Below, in pieces: positions 1 through 7,875 of a stretch of 64,000 nt of DNA. Origin of the DNA: Streptomyces lienomycini. GTDB lineage: Bacteria; Actinomycetota; Actinomycetes; Streptomycetales; Streptomycetaceae. How positions within the stretch are numbered: the stretch's first letter is position 1; every line of letters begins with the position of its first letter. The notes under the pieces were generated by a model. That model saw nothing but the letters and a program-made list of their open reading frames with translations. It had not been told where the DNA came from and made no database searches. A program made the translations under genes and the position numbers. The stretch spans positions 2,914,001-2,978,000 of the forward strand of contig NZ_CP116257.1 in assembly GCF_027947595.1 (NCBI RefSeq), read 5' to 3'.

Positions 1-566
1 GGCGGGTCGAGGTCGTCCCCGAACGGCCGGTGTTCAAGACCCGCACCGCGCGGCGGAACGACTGGCGGCTGATCCTCGTCGTCGACGTCTCCGCGTCCAT
101 GGAGAACTCGGTGGTGTGGTCGGCGCTCACCGCCGCGGTCCTGGGCGGCGCACCCATGCTCTCCACCCACTTCCTCACCTTCAGCACCCAGGTCGCCGAC
201 CTCACCGGCCTCGTCGCCGACCCCCTCTCCCTGCTGCTGGAGGTGAGGGTCGGCGGCGGTACGCACGTCGCGGCGGGTCTCGCCCACGCCCGGTCCCTGG
301 TGAAGGTGCCCGACCGGACCCTGATGGTGGTCGTCAGCGACTTCGAGGAAGGGGCCGCCGTCGAGGGACTGCTGGCCGAGACCAGGGCCCTGGTCTCCTC
401 CGGTGTCCGGCTGCTCGGCTGCGCCGCGCTGGACGGCGAGGGAACGCCCTGCTACTCCGTGCCGATCGCCCGGCAACTCGTCGCCGCCGGAATGCCGGTG
501 GCCGCCCTCAGCCCGCTCGCGCTCGCCCGCTGGGTCGGCGAACAGGTCCGCGGAGCCGCCCGATGA
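1..566 (+). CDS. VWA domain-containing protein, 3' part
   Basis: The frame is open from base 3 of the window, so this is the C-terminal part of a gene that starts upstream; the GTG at 30 is internal. The visible part begins a von Willebrand factor A domain: the MIDAS-type motif DVSASMENS follows a beta-strand LILVV, and TLMVVVSDF is the later Asp-bearing strand. VWA domains bind a divalent metal and mediate protein contacts. In actinomycetes such genes commonly sit beside MoxR-type AAA ATPases and SWIM zinc-finger genes. The stop TGA overlaps the ATG of the SWIM gene, so the two are probably translationally coupled. Substrate or partner is unknown. Confidence 0.85.
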   Translation, partial: RVEVVPERPVFKTRTARRNDWRLILVVDVSASMENSVVWSALTAAVLGGAPMLSTHFLTFSTQVADLTGLVADPLSLLLEVRVGGGTHVAAGLAHARSLVKVPDRTLMVVVSDFEEGAAVEGLLAETRALVSSGVRLLGCAALDGEGTPCYSVPIARQLVAAGMPVAALSPLALARWVGEQVRGAAR

Positions 567-2364
567 CCCCGACCCGCGCGGGCACCGCCCCCTCGCTCCC
601 CCCGGTCGCACCGGAGGTGTGCGCCGCCGCGGTCGAGAGCCTGACCACCCGGCTGCGCGGCAGACTCGACGCGGCCGTGGAGGCGCTCGCCGGCACGCCC
701 GTCGACACACCCGAGGACGGCACGTACGGCGTCCGCTGCGGCGAGGACGCGCGGGTGACCCTCACCCCCGGCCCGTCCGGCACGATCACCTCCCCCGACC
801 AGGCACACTGCACCTGCCTCCTCGCCCCGCGCTGCCTGCACCGCGCCGCGGTCCTGGCCGCCGGTCCGGTCGCGGACGCCACCTCGCCCACCGCACCGTC
901 CACCCCTCCCGCGAGGCCGGCGTCCGCTGGGGGCCCGGCGTCTTGTGTCCCCCCTGAGCGGTGCCCGTCCGCCGGCCGCATCCGTGCCGCCGGGGACCTG
1001 TGGACGGCGGCCGCGACGGTCCTGGCCGCCGGGGTCCACGCCGCGGGCGCGGTCCCGCAGGCCGAGTTGCTCCGGGCCGCGCACACGGCCCGGCTGGCCG
1101 GCCTGCACCGTGCGGAGAGCGCCGCCCTCGACGTCGTACGCCACGTGCGCGACGCGCGCGACCCGGACGGCAGCCCCGGCGCCCACCGCCCCCACGCGAT
1201 GCACCACCCCGCCGAGTCGGTGGCCGTCCTGCGTGAACTCCTCCTCGTCACGCACCGCCTGAAGGCGGCCGCCGCCGACCCGGAGCTGATCGGCGCCGTC
1301 CGCCACAACCACCGGCCCGACGGTCCCCTGCGCCTCTACGGCGTCTGCCGGGAACCGGTCGTCGGACCCGGTGGAGCGGGCGGCGTCGTCACCCATCTCG
1401 TGGACGACGACGACCGCTGGTACACGCTCCGCGACGTCGGACCGGGCGGCGTGGAGCGGGCCCGCCGCGCCGGTACCGCCCACGTCGCCCTCCGGTCCTT
1501 CCTGAGCGACCACGAGCGGCTGTCCCGGGGCGGACTGATCGTCACCGGGGCGGTCGTCGCCCCGGACGGCCGCCTGCTCGCGGAGCGCGGCGTCCGCGCC
1601 ACCTTCGCCGCAGGACGCCCGTGGACCCGCGCCGCGTCCGGCCGGACCGGGCACGCCGCGCCGCTGACCGGCTGCGACGTGGAGATCGTCGCCGTCGACG
1701 GCGAGGAGGTGCTCGTCCGGGTCCTCACGCAGGACGTGCCCGGACCGACCGCCCGGCTGGCACCGGCGCACCGGCATCCCGCTCTCGCGCACACCGCCAA
1801 CCTCCGGCGGCTGGGCGCGCGTCCGGGACTGCGGGTGCGCCTCCTCGGCCGCCTCGACCCCCACCGGGTCACGACTCTGCGCCCCTTGGCCGTCGGACCG
1901 GCCCCCGGTGCCGGGGCGGCGACCCTGCGCCTGCCCGAGGAGTGGCAGGACCGCGCCGACCTCGGCTACGACCGGCTGCGCGACGACCACTTCCCGCCCG
2001 AGGCTGCCTGCCCGCCCCCGCCCCCGCCCCCGCCCCCGGGACCGGGGCCCGCCCTGTCGACCCTCCGCTCCGGCGCCTGCGCGACCTGGTCGAACTGGCG
2101 GTCGTCGGCGGACGTCGCGCCGCCGCGGAACCCGCGCGCGACAGCGACCGCGACGGCCATGCCGCCGCGTTGCGCCGCGGCGGGTTCACCACCGGCGCGG
2201 ACCTGTTCGCCGCACTCGGCGCGGTCGCCGCCCGGCGCCCCCGCGACGCCTTCGGCCGCCCGTCCGGGGACGACCGGGACCACTACGCGGCCCAGTGGCT
2301 GGCCGCCGCCGTCTACCTCGACGGTACGGAGGCCGCCCTGGGACGCGGCCTCTGGCACGGATGA
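563..2364 (+). pseudogene. SWIM zinc-finger protein, frame disrupted near its C-terminus
   Basis: The ATG at 563 overlaps the preceding stop (ATGA). Residues 83-93 carry a SWIM-type metal motif, Cys83-x-Cys85-x5-Cys91-x-His93, followed by an alanine-rich helical domain and a beta-rich region. Coding frame 2 is continuous from 563 to about 2010. In the CCGCCC tract at 2011-2040 the coding signal moves to frame 1, which gives a plausible C-terminus (LRRLRDLVELAVVGG to GLWHG) ending with TGA at 2362-2364. Without a shift, frame 2 would run antisense through the next gene to about 3313, which is implausible. The switch equals a loss of one base (or gain of two) in the repeat. It may be a sequencing error, a slipped-strand mutation or a true pseudogene. 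Confidence 0.75.
2011..2040. repeat. C-rich CCGCCC hexamer tract at the frame switch
   Basis: About four and a half copies of the hexamer CCGCCC lie inside the SWIM gene. In one frame it encodes Pro-Pro and in the other Ala-Pro repeats. The coding frame changes across or just after this tract, which makes it the likely site of an indel or base-calling error. Confidence 0.8.
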
Positions 2365-2410
2365 ACCGGAACACCCGCAGCGAAGGCACGGCGGGAAGGC
2401 CGGGCTCGGC

Positions 2411-3694
2411 TCAGCGCTCCAGTTCCTTGTGCGCCGTCTCCGGCAGCCTCAGGTACACCAGCGAGGACAGCAGGCACAGCACGGCGACGTACCAGGGGAA
2501 GAGCCCGGAATGGCCCAGGTCCTTGAAGAGCGTGCCCACGTACGGTGCCGTGCCGCCGAACAGCGCCACCGTGAGCGAGTAGGGGAAGCCGATCCCGGCC
2601 GCCCGCACCCGGGGCGGGAAGATTTCGGCGTTGACGGCGGCGCTGATGGAGGTGAAGCCGGTCAGCAGGACCATCCCGGCGCACTGCACGAGCAGCAGGA
2701 CGGCGAAGGAGTCGCGCAGGGAGTGCAGCATCGGCACGCTCAGCAGCGCGAACCCCACGCCGAAGAAGAGCAGCAGGGGGCGGCGCCCGAACCGGTCGGA
2801 GAGCATGCCGCCGAGCGGCTGGAGCAGCCCGAAGAAGGCCAGCGAGATCGTCCCCGCGAGCAGCGCGTCCGACTTGGCGACGCCCGCGTTGAGTTCGGCG
2901 TACGTCGGCAGGTACGACGTCCAGGTGTAGTAGGCGATGGTGCCGCCCGCCGTGATGCCGCAGATCAGCAGGGACTCGCGCGGATGGCGGCGCAGCGCCT
3001 CGAACAGGGCCGGACGCGGCGCCCGTTGCTGCTCGGTGCTGCGGGTCTCCCGCGCGCCCTGCCGGATCCAGAAGCCGACCAGGCTGAGGACGGCGCCGAA
3101 CACGAAGGGGATCCGCCACCCCCAGCCGTTCATCCGGTCCTCGCTCAGCGTGTCCACCAGCAGCGTGGCGATCCCGGACGCCACCAGTTGCCCCGCCGTG
3201 GTCGAGACGTACTGGAAACTGGAGAACAGGCCGCGCCGGCCCGGTCCCGCCGACTCCACGAGGAAGGTCGTCGAGGCCGCGAACTCGCCGCCCACCGACA
3301 GCCCCTGGAGTAGCCGCGCGACCACCAGCACCACCGGGGCCAGTACACCGGCCGCCGTGTACGTCGGCGTCAGCCCGACCAGCAGGCTGCTGCCGCCCAT
3401 CAGCAGGATGGTGACGGTCAGCGCGGAGCGCCGCCCCCGCCGGTCCGCGATCGCGCCCATCAGTAGTCCGCCGACGGGCCGCATGAAGAAGCCCACCGCG
3501 AACACGGCGAACGTCGACAGCAGGGGCACCAGCGAGTTGTCCGCGCTCTCGGGGAAGACCTGGTCCGCGATGTAGGTGGCCAGGAAGGTGTAGGCGTACC
3601 AGTCGTACCACTCCACGGCGTTGCCCACCGAGGCGGCGAGAAGCTGGCGTACGGGCCGTCGGGCGGGGGGCGCGTCCGTGCGCATGCCTGTCAT
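2411..3694 (-). CDS. MFS transporter, metabolite:H+ symporter (MHS) type
   Basis: A 427-residue membrane protein with about 12 hydrophobic segments. The N-terminal VGNAVEWYDWYAYTF stretch is typical of MHS-family proton symporters (alpha-ketoglutarate/shikimate/proline-betaine permease relatives). RRGRRSALT and DRFGRRPLLL are the two repeats of the cytoplasmic MFS motif between helices 2-3 and 8-9. I chose the ATG at 3694 (MTGMRTD...), which has a purine-rich stretch upstream; ATGs at 3706 and 3685 are alternatives. It is convergent with the SWIM gene and is a single-gene unit. An organic acid or betaine substrate is expected for the family but cannot be read from sequence. Confidence 0.85.
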   Translation of the reverse strand: MTGMRTDAPPARRPVRQLLAASVGNAVEWYDWYAYTFLATYIADQVFPESADNSLVPLLSTFAVFAVGFFMRPVGGLLMGAIADRRGRRSALTVTILLMGGSSLLVGLTPTYTAAGVLAPVVLVVARLLQGLSVGGEFAASTTFLVESAGPGRRGLFSSFQYVSTTAGQLVASGIATLLVDTLSEDRMNGWGWRIPFVFGAVLSLVGFWIRQGARETRSTEQQRAPRPALFEALRRHPRESLLICGITAGGTIAYYTWTSYLPTYAELNAGVAKSDALLAGTISLAFFGLLQPLGGMLSDRFGRRPLLLFFGVGFALLSVPMLHSLRDSFAVLLLVQCAGMVLLTGFTSISAAVNAEIFPPRVRAAGIGFPYSLTVALFGGTAPYVGTLFKDLGHSGLFPWYVAVLCLLSSLVYLRLPETAHKELER

Positions 3695-3775
3695 GATCGC
3701 GACCATCCCCGGACGTGGGGCCCGGCACACCTCACGTGCCGGTGACTTTCACACCACCGCCACCGGACGCCCGCC

Positions 3776-4744
3776 TCAGAGTCGCGTGAGGTGCCCGGGC
3801 CCCGGTTGCCGGGGCACCAGCACGGGACCCACCTGCCTCGGTCCCTCCGGATCCGGCTGCGGATCAGGCGCCGGCTGTGGCTCCGGGGTCGGTACGGCGG
3901 TCACCGGACCGGCGCGTTCGGGAACCGCCGGGGTCGCGCGGCTCAGCTGGAGTACGCCCCAGGCGGCCAGCCCCGCGCCGGTCAGTGCGAGCAGCACGCC
4001 GCCCGCGCCGCCCCTGAGGCGCTCCCCGAGCAGGGACAGGCCGATCACCGCGGCGGCCACCGGATTGGCCAGGGTCACCACCGCCAGCGGGGCGCCCAGA
4101 CCACCCCGGTACGCGGTCTGGGACAGCAGCAGCCCGCCCGCCGCGAACGCGGCCACCAGCACGGCCACGCCGATCACCTGGACGCTCAGCAGGGGGCCCG
4201 AACGATCGGTGACGGCGACCGTGACGGTCTGGGTGAGCGCCGAGGCGACACCGGAGGCGATGCCGGACGCCGTCGCGTGCCGCAGTCCCGGGCGGGCGCC
4301 GGGCCACGACAGCATGCCGATCAGCGCCGCCGTCGCGCCGGACACCGTCAGCGCCTCGGGCACGCTCAGCACGTCGTCGGGCGCGGGCCCGGACGCGGTG
4401 AGCAGCAGCGCGCCGAGACCCAGCAGCGTCAGCCCGGTGCCCCGCCACTCGACCGCGCTCACCCGCCGGCCCGCCAGCCGCGCCCCCAGGGGCACCGCCG
4501 TGACCAGGGTGAGCGCACCGAGCGGCTGGACCACGGTGAGGGGACCGTACTTGAGCGCCACGACGTGCAGCAGCGCGGCCGAGGCGTTGAGCGCGACCGC
4601 CCACCACCAGGCGCTGGACGCCAGCATCCGCAGCGCACCGGCGGCGGAGGCGCGCGCGGCCAGCCGTTCCTGGGCGACGGCCGCTGCCGCGTAGGCGCAG
4701 GCGGAGACGAGGGACAGCAGCACGGCGATCAGGGCGGCGCTCAT
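3776..4744 (-). CDS. DMT (EamA-like) family transporter
   Basis: 322 residues with roughly nine to ten hydrophobic segments in two halves, as in drug/metabolite transporter proteins. Examples are ALIAVLLSLVSACAYAAAAV at the N-terminus and TVVQPLGALTLVTAVPLG at the end of the first half. The last 50 residues are a proline-rich cytoplasmic-looking tail (PTPEPQPAPDPQPDPEG). The start ATG (4744-4742) overlaps the stop of the upstream PAP2 gene, so the two form a coupled operon on the minus strand. A link to lipid or undecaprenyl metabolism is suggested only by that partner. Confidence 0.8.
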   Translation of the reverse strand: MSAALIAVLLSLVSACAYAAAAVAQERLAARASAAGALRMLASSAWWWAVALNASAALLHVVALKYGPLTVVQPLGALTLVTAVPLGARLAGRRVSAVEWRGTGLTLLGLGALLLTASGPAPDDVLSVPEALTVSGATAALIGMLSWPGARPGLRHATASGIASGVASALTQTVTVAVTDRSGPLLSVQVIGVAVLVAAFAAGGLLLSQTAYRGGLGAPLAVVTLANPVAAAVIGLSLLGERLRGGAGGVLLALTGAGLAAWGVLQLSRATPAVPERAGPVTAVPTPEPQPAPDPQPDPEGPRQVGPVLVPRQPGPGHLTRL

Positions 4745-5547
4745 CGGCCCGCCCCGACCAGCTCGGGCCGCTCCGCCGACGAACGGCGACGCGACTGCGC
4801 CCTGCGGTGCGGCAGGGCGCACCGCGGCCGGTGCGGCAGGCGGAGGACCGTGAGCGCGAGGCCGAGCAGGGCCGCCGCCACGATCACGTCGAGCCAGTAG
4901 TGGTTCGCGGTGCCCACGATGACCAGCAGCGTCACCAGCGGGTGCAGCGACCACAGCCACCGCCACCGCGAGCGCGTCGCGACGATCAGACCGATCGCCA
5001 GCATCAGGGCCCAGCCGAAGTGCAGCGAGGGCATCGCGGCGAACTGGTTCGACAACTCGTCCGTGCGCGGTGGGCCGTACACCGAGGGGCCGAAGAGCCG
5101 GGCCGTGTCGATCAGGCCGGTGGCGCCGAGCATCCGGGGCGGGGCGAGCGGGAAGAGGAGGTGCAGCGCCAGCGCGGCGCCGGTCACCGCGGCCAGCGCC
5201 CGGCGGGCCCAGACGTAGTGCGCCGGCCGCCGCAGGTAGAGCCAGACGAGGAAGGCCAGGGTGGCGGGGAAGTGAACGGCGGCGTAGTAGGTGTTCGCCA
5301 CGTGGATCAGCGTGTCGCCGTGCAGGAGCAGCGACTGCACCGCACCCTCGTCGGGCAGCCGCAGCGCGCGTTCCCAGTCCCAGACGTGGTGGGCGTTGCG
5401 GAAGGCCTCGGCGGTGTGACCCGTGGCCAGTTGCCGGCCGAACTTGTAGATGAGGAAGAGTCCTGCCACGAGCAGGAGCTCACGGACGAGCGGTGGACGC
5501 GCGGGCGCGTCCGGTCCCGCTTCTGCAGGCTCGCTGCGGGCTTTCAT
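4741..5547 (-). CDS. PAP2-superfamily phosphatase / inositol phosphotransferase-like membrane protein
   Basis: 268 residues from the ATG at 5547, which has GAAGGGGCC upstream; an in-frame start at 5586 is less likely. Several transmembrane helices are visible. The PAP2 motifs are MPSLHFGWA (around residue 175) and GTANHYWLDVIVA (around residue 215), which carry the catalytic His/Asp pair of the PAP2_3 branch, the Aur1/Ipt1-like phosphotransferases. The protein probably hydrolyses or exchanges a phospholipid or prenyl-phosphate head group at the membrane. It is divergent from a TetR gene, and a strong inverted repeat lies between them, so repression by that regulator is plausible. Confidence 0.82.
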   Translation of the reverse strand: MKARSEPAEAGPDAPARPPLVRELLLVAGLFLIYKFGRQLATGHTAEAFRNAHHVWDWERALRLPDEGAVQSLLLHGDTLIHVANTYYAAVHFPATLAFLVWLYLRRPAHYVWARRALAAVTGAALALHLLFPLAPPRMLGATGLIDTARLFGPSVYGPPRTDELSNQFAAMPSLHFGWALMLAIGLIVATRSRWRWLWSLHPLVTLLVIVGTANHYWLDVIVAAALLGLALTVLRLPHRPRCALPHRRAQSRRRSSAERPELVGAGR

Positions 5548-5630
5548 CCCCCGGCCCCTTCGCTGACGGTGGTGCGTGTGGCTCATCGGGTACGGGGCGT
5601 GTGACGGTTGTCATCGATACGACCTCGTTC

Positions 5631-5680
5631 CGATACGCCAGTGTACCGATACGATGGTGTACCGGTACACTGGCGTATCG
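5631..5680. promoter_or_regulatory. Candidate TetR operator: 17-bp perfect inverted repeat
   Basis: CGATACGCCAGTGTACC at 5631-5647 is repeated as its exact reverse complement at 5664-5680, with a 16-nt spacer. Nested inside is the 14-bp palindrome GTGTACCGGTACAC (5657-5670). Additional CGATACG half-units occur at 5615 and 5648. The site lies midway between the divergent PAP2 and TetR starts, the expected place for an autoregulatory TetR operator. Confidence 0.7.
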
Positions 5681-5761
5681 ATAGACCGGTGGACATACGA
5701 CACACTGGAGCGCGGGTCCGGCCCACACCGGACCCGGCCGAGAGCAGAAGGAGCAGGGCCG

Positions 5762-6376
5762 ATGACGTCGCAGGACGCGGACCGACCCGACACGGTCGTC
5801 GCCTCGCGCCGCTCCAAGCTCACGCCCGAGCGTGAGCAGGAGTTCTTCGACGCCGTGCTCGACCAGCTCCGCTCCTGCGGCTACGACGCCGTCACCATGG
5901 AGGGCATCGCCGCCAGCACCCGGTGCAGCAAGTCCACGCTCTACCGGCAGTGGAAGACCAAGCCCCAGTTCGTGGCCGCCGCCCTGCGCTCACAGCGCCG
6001 GGTGCGCTTCAGCGACATCGACACCGGGTCGCTGGCCGAGGACCTGCGCCAGGTGGCCCGCGCCGCGGCCCACGGAGCGGGCAAGGACACCGGGCTGCTC
6101 CAGGCGCTCGGCCACGCGGTCATGGAGGACCCGGAACTCAAGTGCGCGCTGCGCGAGGCGCTCGTCGAGCCGGAGATCGCCGCGCTCCGGGAGATCCTCA
6201 CGCGCGGTGTGGCACGCGGCGAGGTGCCCCCCGGCCACCCGGCGCTGGAGTACGTGCCCGCACAGCTCTTCGGCATGATCCGGATGCGGCCCGTCCTCGA
6301 GGGCCGGCAGGCCGACGCCCGGTACCTCGTCCGGTTCGTGGAGGCCGTCGTGCTGCCGGCGCTCGGCCTCCCCTGA
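5762..6376 (+). CDS. TetR/AcrR family transcriptional regulator
   Basis: 204 residues from the ATG at 5762, preceded by AGAAGGAG. The N-terminal helix-turn-helix spans about residues 20-65 (FFDAVLDQLRSCGYDAVTMEG, then STRCSKSTLYRQWKTK), the classical TetR_N pattern. The C-terminal part (HGAGKDTGLLQALGHAVMEDPEL...) resembles the TetR_C_11-type ligand domain. It is divergent from the PAP2/DMT operon, and the inverted repeat at 5631-5680 is its likely operator. The ligand is unknown. Confidence 0.88.
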   Translation: MTSQDADRPDTVVASRRSKLTPEREQEFFDAVLDQLRSCGYDAVTMEGIAASTRCSKSTLYRQWKTKPQFVAAALRSQRRVRFSDIDTGSLAEDLRQVARAAAHGAGKDTGLLQALGHAVMEDPELKCALREALVEPEIAALREILTRGVARGEVPPGHPALEYVPAQLFGMIRMRPVLEGRQADARYLVRFVEAVVLPALGLP

Positions 6377-6456
6377 GACTCAGGTCGCCGTCCACGGGAT
6401 GACTGGACGGTGGCCTGCCCGCGCCGCACCGTGGGGACGGGGGCGGCGCGCACCCC

Positions 6457-6503
6457 CGGCCGGGTGGGGCTCCCTTTGAGCGGAAGGGCGCCCCACCCGG
6501 CCG
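6457..6503. terminator. Bidirectional intrinsic terminator between convergent genes
   Basis: A perfect 14-bp inverted repeat (CGGCCGGGTGGGGC at 6457-6470, its complement at 6490-6503) is extended by an inner CCCTT/AAGGG stem. It lies between the TetR gene and the convergent DUF2510 gene. No T-tract follows, which is usual for Streptomyces terminators. Confidence 0.75.
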
Positions 6504-6517
6504 ATCATCCTCTCCGG

Positions 6518-6551
6518 CCGGCCCGGCCCGGTCGTCACCGGGCCGGGTCGG
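6518..6551. terminator. Second GC-rich hairpin before the DUF2510 stop
   Basis: CCGGCCCGGCCCGGT at 6518-6532 pairs with 6537-6551 (one mismatch, 4-nt loop). It lies 15 bp from the end of the minus-strand gene and backs up the hairpin at 6457-6503. Confidence 0.55.
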
Positions 6552-6566
6552 CCGCTCCCCGGACCC

Positions 6567-7613
6567 TCAGACGTCCTGCCCGTTGCCGCCGCCGGCGGAG
6601 GACACCTCGATGCCCTCGGTGATCTCGTCGATGACCTTCTGCTGCTCCTCCACGTCGACACCGAAGCGGACGACGACGATGCGCTCGGGATCGGCGGGCG
6701 AGGGGAAGGCCAGCGACTCGACGAAGCCGTCGGAACCCTTCGCGGTGACCGCCTTCCAGCGGACCAGGTAGCCCTTCTGCCCGGCGACCGTGACCGCCTT
6801 GGAGGCCAGCTCGTCGTGCGAGGTGATCTCGCCGTAGGACGCGCCGCCGTAGGACTCCTCGGCGTTCGCCGCGATGTCGGCCTTCGCGACCTCCTCGGCG
6901 GTGCCGCCCTTGGTGCCGAGCACGATCGCCGGAGCCGAGTAGGCGCCGCCCTTGGTGCAGGTCTTCGAGGTGTCGCCGGGGCACTTGTAGCTGTCGTCCG
7001 ACGTCACCGACGCGCCGATCTGCAACTGCTGCCCGGACCAGCCGTCCGGGACGGGGAGGCTGATCCCGCTGACCGGGTCCGGTACCGACCCGCTGTCGAT
7101 CGTGGGCGGCTCCGACCCGTCCGGCGCAGGCGACCGCTCGTCACCACCGCCACCGCCCGAATCGCCGAAGGGGTCGTTCTCGCCGCCGGGGCCGCGCCGG
7201 TCCTGCCGCGAGCTTCCCGCGCTGTCGTCGCCCGAGCCGTCACCGGCCAGCACGTACACCCCGACCCCGATGCCGGTCAGCATGGCCACGACCGCCGCGA
7301 CGGCTATGCCCGCCCGCAGCCGGCGCCGCCGCGCGGACGGCGGCTGCACGGGAATCCCCGGATACCCGGGGTGCACCGGATACCCCGGATGCGCCGGATA
7401 CGGCCCGGGCGCGTCGTCCGGGCCCTGCGGTTGGTCCCGCGCCCGGTCCTCGGGCGGGGCGGAAGGAGGCGAGGGAGGAGCCCACGCCGCGGCCGGACCC
7501 GCGGGGCGGACCTGGTCGGTCCACACCGTGCCGTCCCACCATCGCTCGGTGGCGGGACCGTCATTCTGCTGTCCGGGGTCCGGGTACCACCCGGGAGGAG
7601 TCGCCTGCGTCAT
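6567..7613 (-). CDS. DUF2510 domain-containing membrane protein
   Basis: 348 residues from the ATG at 7613 (MTQATPPGWYPDPG). The N-terminal DUF2510 module (PPGWYPDPG...ERWWDGTVWT, residues 5-35) is followed by a Pro/Tyr/His-rich linker with PGYPVHPGYPG-type repeats. A single transmembrane helix follows (about residues 92-113, IAVAAVVAMLTGIGVGVYVLAG). After an acidic Ser/Gly-rich spacer comes a C-terminal extracytoplasmic domain of about 150 residues. No ribosome-binding site is evident. A TACGGT -10-like hexamer at 7620-7625 ends 6 nt before the ATG, suggesting a leaderless transcript. The family occurs widely in actinomycete cell envelopes; the function is unknown. Confidence 0.8.
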   Translation of the reverse strand: MTQATPPGWYPDPGQQNDGPATERWWDGTVWTDQVRPAGPAAAWAPPSPPSAPPEDRARDQPQGPDDAPGPYPAHPGYPVHPGYPGIPVQPPSARRRRLRAGIAVAAVVAMLTGIGVGVYVLAGDGSGDDSAGSSRQDRRGPGGENDPFGDSGGGGGDERSPAPDGSEPPTIDSGSVPDPVSGISLPVPDGWSGQQLQIGASVTSDDSYKCPGDTSKTCTKGGAYSAPAIVLGTKGGTAEEVAKADIAANAEESYGGASYGEITSHDELASKAVTVAGQKGYLVRWKAVTAKGSDGFVESLAFPSPADPERIVVVRFGVDVEEQQKVIDEITEGIEVSSAGGGNGQDV

Positions 7614-7875
7614 GGACACACCGTATGAGGCGTCGGTGAAAGCCGGATGAGAGGCCCGGCCGCACGCCCCGTCCCGGCCGGGCCGACGCCCGGAACACGG
7701 GGAGTTGACGGGGACCGGACCACCCCGCCGCTGATGACGGGCCCGGCGCGTCGTCCGCGCTTTACCGCATGTCACCCGTCACGGCAACTGGTCCGCGGAG
7801 CATCCACCACGCGCGCGATCGGAGGACTAGGCCCAGGACCTGTACGTCATTCGGGCGACTCGGGGAGGTAGCGGG
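7614..7875. other. Divergent intergenic region
   Basis: 262 bp between the DUF2510 gene and the LAL-type ATPase. Apart from the TACGGT hexamer near the DUF2510 start and GGGAGGTAG before the ATPase ATG, I see no clear operator, repeat or small gene. Confidence 0.5.

Noticed and set aside
116..3313. Single 1065-residue plus-strand protein crossing the SWIM gene and the MFS gene
   Set aside because: After about 2040 the translation becomes compositionally odd and runs antisense through a clear MFS transporter, so a frame shift is the better explanation.
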